Assembly: GCF_009831575.1 (NCBI RefSeq)
Contig: NZ_WUUT01000002.1
Location: forward strand, 462,131-526,130
Source: Halovenus carboxidivorans
GTDB taxonomy: Archaea; Halobacteriota; Halobacteria; Halobacteriales; Haloarculaceae
Length of the DNA stretch: 64,000 nt
Reading direction: 5' to 3'
The position numbers were made by a program, and so were the translations under genes. Position 1 is the stretch's first letter. Each line of letters opens with the position of its first letter. Shown here piece by piece: positions 60,805 to 64,000 of this stretch. Below the pieces are notes generated by a model. It made no database searches, was not told the DNA's origin, and saw only the letters and a list, made by a program, of their open reading frames with translations.

Positions 60805-61875
60805 CTACGACTGAGCGGTCTCGTCTCGCTCGCGCCAGTCGATGATCTCCTCCTCGTCGGCGTCGTCTAACTTCGCCTCGTAGTACGCCAGCGGGTGAGA
60901 GATCTGCTCGCAGAGGTCGTCTTTGTTGACACAGTCGCCGTAGGACTGCATCGTCGAGCAGGCCGGCGGTGAGTACTCCGTCGGGCTCGTTTTCCCGCGG
61001 ATATGATCGACCTGATAGCGGGTCGCCTCCTCGCCGAACCCGGGGTTCACCTGGAAGAGTTCGACGATCTCGTCGGTCGTCATGCCGATTGTCGTCAGAA
61101 ACGTAGCGATGGCGAACCGGGAGTGGTGTTCGAGGTGTTCGCCCTTCTGGACCTGATCGAGGAGGGCGGTCATGCAGGGCGGGAACAGGTCGGGAACGAC
61201 GGTGTCGATATCCCGCGTCAGATCGAGATCGGCGAGCCGTTCTCGGATCTGTTCGCACTCCGCGTCGAGGTGGCTCGCGATGGCGTCGGGGACCGACAGA
61301 GGCAACCCCTCGTCTACCCGGTCTCTGATCGCCTGCCGGATGAGCACCAGTAGCTCCGACTCGGAGAGTTCGATCTCACCGTCTCGCAGCGTGCGGTTGA
61401 CAAGCCGCCACTCGTCGCCCCGTTCCTCCGTGGCGTATGCGAGATACGTCCCGACGGCGACGCTGTAGGCGTCGTCGGTCTCTCGGACCCCCTCGGTCAT
61501 TCCGAACTCCGCGAGGAGCGTCCGAATCGAGAGTTGCTCGCGGTCACGGCTTTTCAGTTCCGTCGTCTCGGTGAACTCCGCCTCGAACCGCTCGTGTGCC
61601 GTCGCGGCCTCGGCCCGGGCGTACTTCCGGGTGAGCACGTGTTCGTCGATCAGCGAGACCAGCACCCGCGCCACCGGATACGAGAGCAGTTCGACCCGGT
61701 CGCGGCGGTGAGGCGCACCGACCCGACCGGAGTCGAGGGCGGTCTCGACGCGGTCGAGTGCGCGGGTCCGGACCGCCTCCTCCTCCCGGACGACGGTGAC
61801 CAGATCCACGTCCGCGGCTTCGACGGCTTCCCGGGCCGACTGGAGAAACGGATACCGGGCGTGCAGCGGTTTCAT
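60805..61875 (-). CDS. priL: DNA primase large subunit
   Basis: Regulatory subunit (356 residues) of archaeal/eukaryotic-type DNA primase, which makes RNA or DNA primers together with PriS (not in this window). It starts with the family segment MKPLHARYPFLQSAREAVE. The C-terminal [4Fe-4S] domain has Cys 234 (FPPCMTALL), Cys 306, Cys 315 and Cys 322 (PPACSTMQSYGDCVNKDDLC). Normal length for the family. It is divergent from the pilin-like gene and convergent with the small membrane protein. Confidence 0.94.
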   Translation of the reverse strand: MKPLHARYPFLQSAREAVEAADVDLVTVVREEEAVRTRALDRVETALDSGRVGAPHRRDRVELLSYPVARVLVSLIDEHVLTRKYARAEAATAHERFEAEFTETTELKSRDREQLSIRTLLAEFGMTEGVRETDDAYSVAVGTYLAYATEERGDEWRLVNRTLRDGEIELSESELLVLIRQAIRDRVDEGLPLSVPDAIASHLDAECEQIRERLADLDLTRDIDTVVPDLFPPCMTALLDQVQKGEHLEHHSRFAIATFLTTIGMTTDEIVELFQVNPGFGEEATRYQVDHIRGKTSPTEYSPPACSTMQSYGDCVNKDDLCEQISHPLAYYEAKLDDADEEEIIDWRERDETAQS

Positions 61876-61961
61876 CGCCCCCTCGTTCGAGGGCCGGGCG
61901 CAAAAAGCCGGCGTTACCGGGCAGGTGCCATTATCAGTTCTTGTGGCGGGGCCGAATCACA

Positions 61962-61968
61962 TATATAA
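61962..61968 (+). promoter_or_regulatory. TATA element of the pilin-like gene
   Basis: TATATAA, 25-31 bp before the ATG at 61993, is one of the strongest TATA matches in the window and predicts a leaderless mRNA. Confidence 0.65.
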
Positions 61969-61992
61969 CCGACTGTCGTACCGCCTCGTAGC

Positions 61993-62499
61993 ATGACGAG
62001 TCCGTCGACCGACCGGCGAGCGTCCTCCGAAACGCTCGGCGTCGCGGTCCTCGTCGGAATGACGATTCTCGTCACGGCCGGTCTCGGGCTGGGTGTGGTG
62101 TTACTCGACCAGCAACAGGAAGCCCAGACCGCACAGGTGGACTTCACGTTCATCGGCGACCAACTGGTCGTGATCTACGAGGATCCCCAGGACCGCCGCG
62201 CCGGGAGCCTCTACATCGACGGGCCGGAGGGCAACGTGAGTTGGGCCGACCTCGACAACAGCAAGTCACCGGACGATATGGTAACAGAGCGCGATAACAT
62301 CCGTGTCGGGCCGAACTCCGCCTACGGCGCGAAGGTAAACCAGGACGCGCGGTACGATCTGGTCTACATTACACCCGACGGAAAGCGGTACGTTCTCGCG
62401 AGCGCCAACGCCAGCGGTAGCAACGGCGAGGGATCGAATCCGTCGACCGGCCCCGACGGGCCGGGCGGCCCCGGCAGCCCCAGTGGCCCCGGCGGCTGA
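61993..62499 (+). CDS. Archaeal type IV pilin-like protein
   Basis: A 168-residue secreted or pilus-like protein. It has a short polar N-terminus, then the hydrophobic segment LGVAVLVGMTILVTAGLGLG, similar to the H-domain of archaeal pilins/archaellins (DUF1628 type), with possible processing after the preceding Ser/Arg-rich leader. A beta-rich globular domain follows (FTFIGDQLVVIYEDPQDRRA, then YDLVYITPDGKRYVL). The chain ends in a Gly/Pro-rich collagen-like tail (GPDGPGGPGSPSGPGG). No pil cluster adjoins. The stop codon touches the convergent rtcB stop. Confidence 0.75.
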   Translation: MTSPSTDRRASSETLGVAVLVGMTILVTAGLGLGVVLLDQQQEAQTAQVDFTFIGDQLVVIYEDPQDRRAGSLYIDGPEGNVSWADLDNSKSPDDMVTERDNIRVGPNSAYGAKVNQDARYDLVYITPDGKRYVLASANASGSNGEGSNPSTGPDGPGGPGSPSGPGG

Positions 62500-63957
62500 T
62501 CAGCCCTTGATGTTACAGACCGGGTAGGTCCGGGCGACCTTGTCCCCGATACCGAGCGCGTCGGAGACGTTGACGACCTCGTCGACATCCTTGTAGACGC
62601 CCGGGGCCTCCTCCGCGACCGTCGCGCCGCTTTGGGCTTTGACGTAAATCTGGTCCTGCTCGCGGAGGTCGTCCTGCACGTCCTCGCCCCAGAACTCGTT
62701 TTTCGCCTGCGTGCGGGACATGAGTCGCCCCGCGCCGTGGGCGGTCGACCCGAACGTCTCCGAAAGGGAGTTCTCGCCGCCGCGGAGGACGTAGCTGCCG
62801 GCGCCCATGCTGCCGGGGAGCAGAATCGGCTGGCCGACACCGCGGTACGTCTCGGGTAGTTCCGGCCGTCCGGCAGGGAACGCGCGGGTCGCCCCCTTCC
62901 GGTGGACGAAGACCTCGCGCTGCTCGCCGTCGATGTCGTGTTCCTCGCGTTTCGCGATGTTGTGTGCCACGTCGTAGAGGAGTTCCATCTCCATGTCCCG
63001 CCAGTCCCGGTCGAACACCTCCGCGAAGACCTGCCGGGTTTCGTGCATGATCAACTGACGGTTGACCCACGCGAAGTTGATGGCCGCACACATCGCACCG
63101 TAGTACTGCTCGGCCAACTGCGACCCTGCCGGCGCGGCGGCGAGTTCCTTGTCGGGAAGTCGTTCGAGCAGTCCCTGGTGAGTCTGCTCGATTTCGCGGA
63201 GGTAGTCCGTACAGACCTGATGACCGAGGCCCCGGGACCCGCAGTGGATCAGGACGACAATCTGGTCGCGTTCGAGACCGAACTCCGCGGCCACGTCCTC
63301 GCGGAAGATGTCCGTCACGCGCTGGACTTCGAGGAAGTGGTTGCCGCTGCCGAGGCTGCCGGCCTGGTTTCGCCCCCGGTCTTTGGCCTTCTGAGAGACT
63401 GCGGCGGGGTCGGCGTCCGGCCGACGCCCCTCGTCCTCGCAGTTCGCCAGGTCCGACTCGATTCCGTAGCCGGCTTCGAGCGCCCACTCGACGCCGCGGT
63501 CCAGAATCTCCTCGACCGGCGCGTTGTCGACGACCGCACCGCCGCCGAGTCCCGTCGGAATCGCGTCGAACAGGGCATCGACGAGCTGTTGTTCGTGGCC
63601 CCGGATCTCCTCGTAGGTGAGGTTCGTCCGCAGCATCCGGACGCCACAGTTGATGTCGTAGCCGACCGCCCCGGGGCTGATACAGCCGTCCTCGGCATCG
63701 ATTGCCGCGACGCCGCCGACCGGGAAGCCGTACCCCTGGTGGCCGTCGGGCATACAGATGGCGTACTTCTTGATGCCGGGTAGATGCGTCGTGTTCGTGA
63801 TCTGTTCGAGGGTCTTGTCCTGCTTGATCTCCTCGAGTAGCTGTTTACTCGCGAGCACGCGTGCGGGCACGCGCATGTCACCCGTCTTTGGAATCTCCCA
63901 GACGTGCTCTCGGACCCGTTCGAGTGTCACGTCACCGGCGTCGAACGTTTCGGTCAT
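62500..63957 (-). CDS. rtcB: RNA-splicing ligase RtcB
   Basis: tRNA/RNA ligase of 485 residues joining 2',3'-cyclic phosphate and 5'-OH ends, as needed after intron removal from archaeal tRNA. Active-site segments include MPDGHQGYGFPVGGVAA, GYDINCGVRML with the metal-binding Cys, GSLGSGNHFLEVQ, HCGSRGLGHQ and the guanylylation region STAHGAGRLMSR with its His. The start at ATG 63957 gives the usual N-terminus; an upstream in-frame ATG at 63990 adds eleven residues. Complete within the window, with its upstream region at the edge. Confidence 0.96.
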   Translation of the reverse strand: MTETFDAGDVTLERVREHVWEIPKTGDMRVPARVLASKQLLEEIKQDKTLEQITNTTHLPGIKKYAICMPDGHQGYGFPVGGVAAIDAEDGCISPGAVGYDINCGVRMLRTNLTYEEIRGHEQQLVDALFDAIPTGLGGGAVVDNAPVEEILDRGVEWALEAGYGIESDLANCEDEGRRPDADPAAVSQKAKDRGRNQAGSLGSGNHFLEVQRVTDIFREDVAAEFGLERDQIVVLIHCGSRGLGHQVCTDYLREIEQTHQGLLERLPDKELAAAPAGSQLAEQYYGAMCAAINFAWVNRQLIMHETRQVFAEVFDRDWRDMEMELLYDVAHNIAKREEHDIDGEQREVFVHRKGATRAFPAGRPELPETYRGVGQPILLPGSMGAGSYVLRGGENSLSETFGSTAHGAGRLMSRTQAKNEFWGEDVQDDLREQDQIYVKAQSGATVAEEAPGVYKDVDEVVNVSDALGIGDKVARTYPVCNIKG

Positions 63958-64000
63958 ATCTGTACATCCTGCGAGCAGGGGTAAGAACATTCGGAACGGC

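Noticed and set aside
1..64000. tRNA, rRNA and CRISPR arrays
   Set aside because: I looked for regularly spaced repeats and for cloverleaf-like segments in the intergenic gaps on both strands and saw none. A covariance-model scan could still find a small RNA that I missed.

Overview
The window is a chromosomal segment of a halophilic archaeon (class Halobacteria). GC content is high, the predicted proteins are strongly acidic, and secreted proteins carry twin-arginine signals with lipobox cysteines. Several genes start at or within a few bases of a point about 27 bp downstream of a TATA-like element, as expected for leaderless transcripts. Diagnostic genes include the fused FolC-FolP enzyme, halocyanins, a halophile-type phosphomevalonate decarboxylase, the Rpa3/Rpap3 pair, PriL, split nuoJ genes and ferredoxin-dependent KorAB. 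The family Haloarculaceae is only a guess. No rRNA, tRNA, CRISPR array, transposase or phage gene was seen.

Layout, left part (1-25.7 kb): a cation/Ca exchanger; a Tat lipoprotein HtrA protease; a YkgJ-like Cys-cluster protein with an MBL hydrolase; a winged-helix regulator; a methyltransferase; korAB; a tungstate ABC transporter (tupABC) with a ModE-like TOBE regulator and a probable operator palindrome on the tupA start codon; a pseudokinase-like protein; a GNAT/zinc-ribbon protein; a respiratory module of two halocyanins, a 16-Cys four-cluster Fe-S protein, an NrfD membrane subunit and a small membrane protein; an Mrp ATPase; fumC; a Hvo_1808-type surface protein; and a TetR/MATE pair with a perfect 20-bp operator.

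Middle part (25.7-48.5 kb): a striking fusion of a kinase-like domain, an internal Tat-like transmembrane segment and an extracytoplasmic PstS-like phosphate-binding domain; an Eis-like acetyltransferase; MvaD; a GMC dehydrogenase with its Tat-carrying small subunit; the distal half of the nuo operon (J1-J2-K-L-M-N) with no A-B-CD-H-I next to it; a geranylgeranyl reductase-like gene; folCP; several small haloarchaeal genes; rpa3-rpap3; a ribbon-helix-helix coiled-coil protein; and the conserved DUF655-rsmA-hemK2 operon.

Right part (48.5-64 kb): a two-gene cobalamin-independent methionine synthase followed by a structured 131-bp element flanked by a 36-bp duplication of the gene's 3' end; a divergent thioredoxin-like / radical SAM / methyltransferase module rich in vicinal cysteines; an ABC-2 exporter; a transducer with no extracellular sensor domain; a second Mrp ATPase; a hydrolase; a methyltransferase; small membrane proteins; priL; a pilin-like protein; and rtcB.

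Functional themes are respiration (korAB, the halocyanin/NrfD module, nuo, fumC), metal handling (W uptake, Fe-S carrier ATPases), one-carbon/methionine metabolism (folCP, metE) and information processing (rpa, priL, rsmA, rtcB). The best candidates for undescribed systems are the kinase-PstS fusion, the halocyanin-Fe-S-NrfD complex and the radical SAM module.
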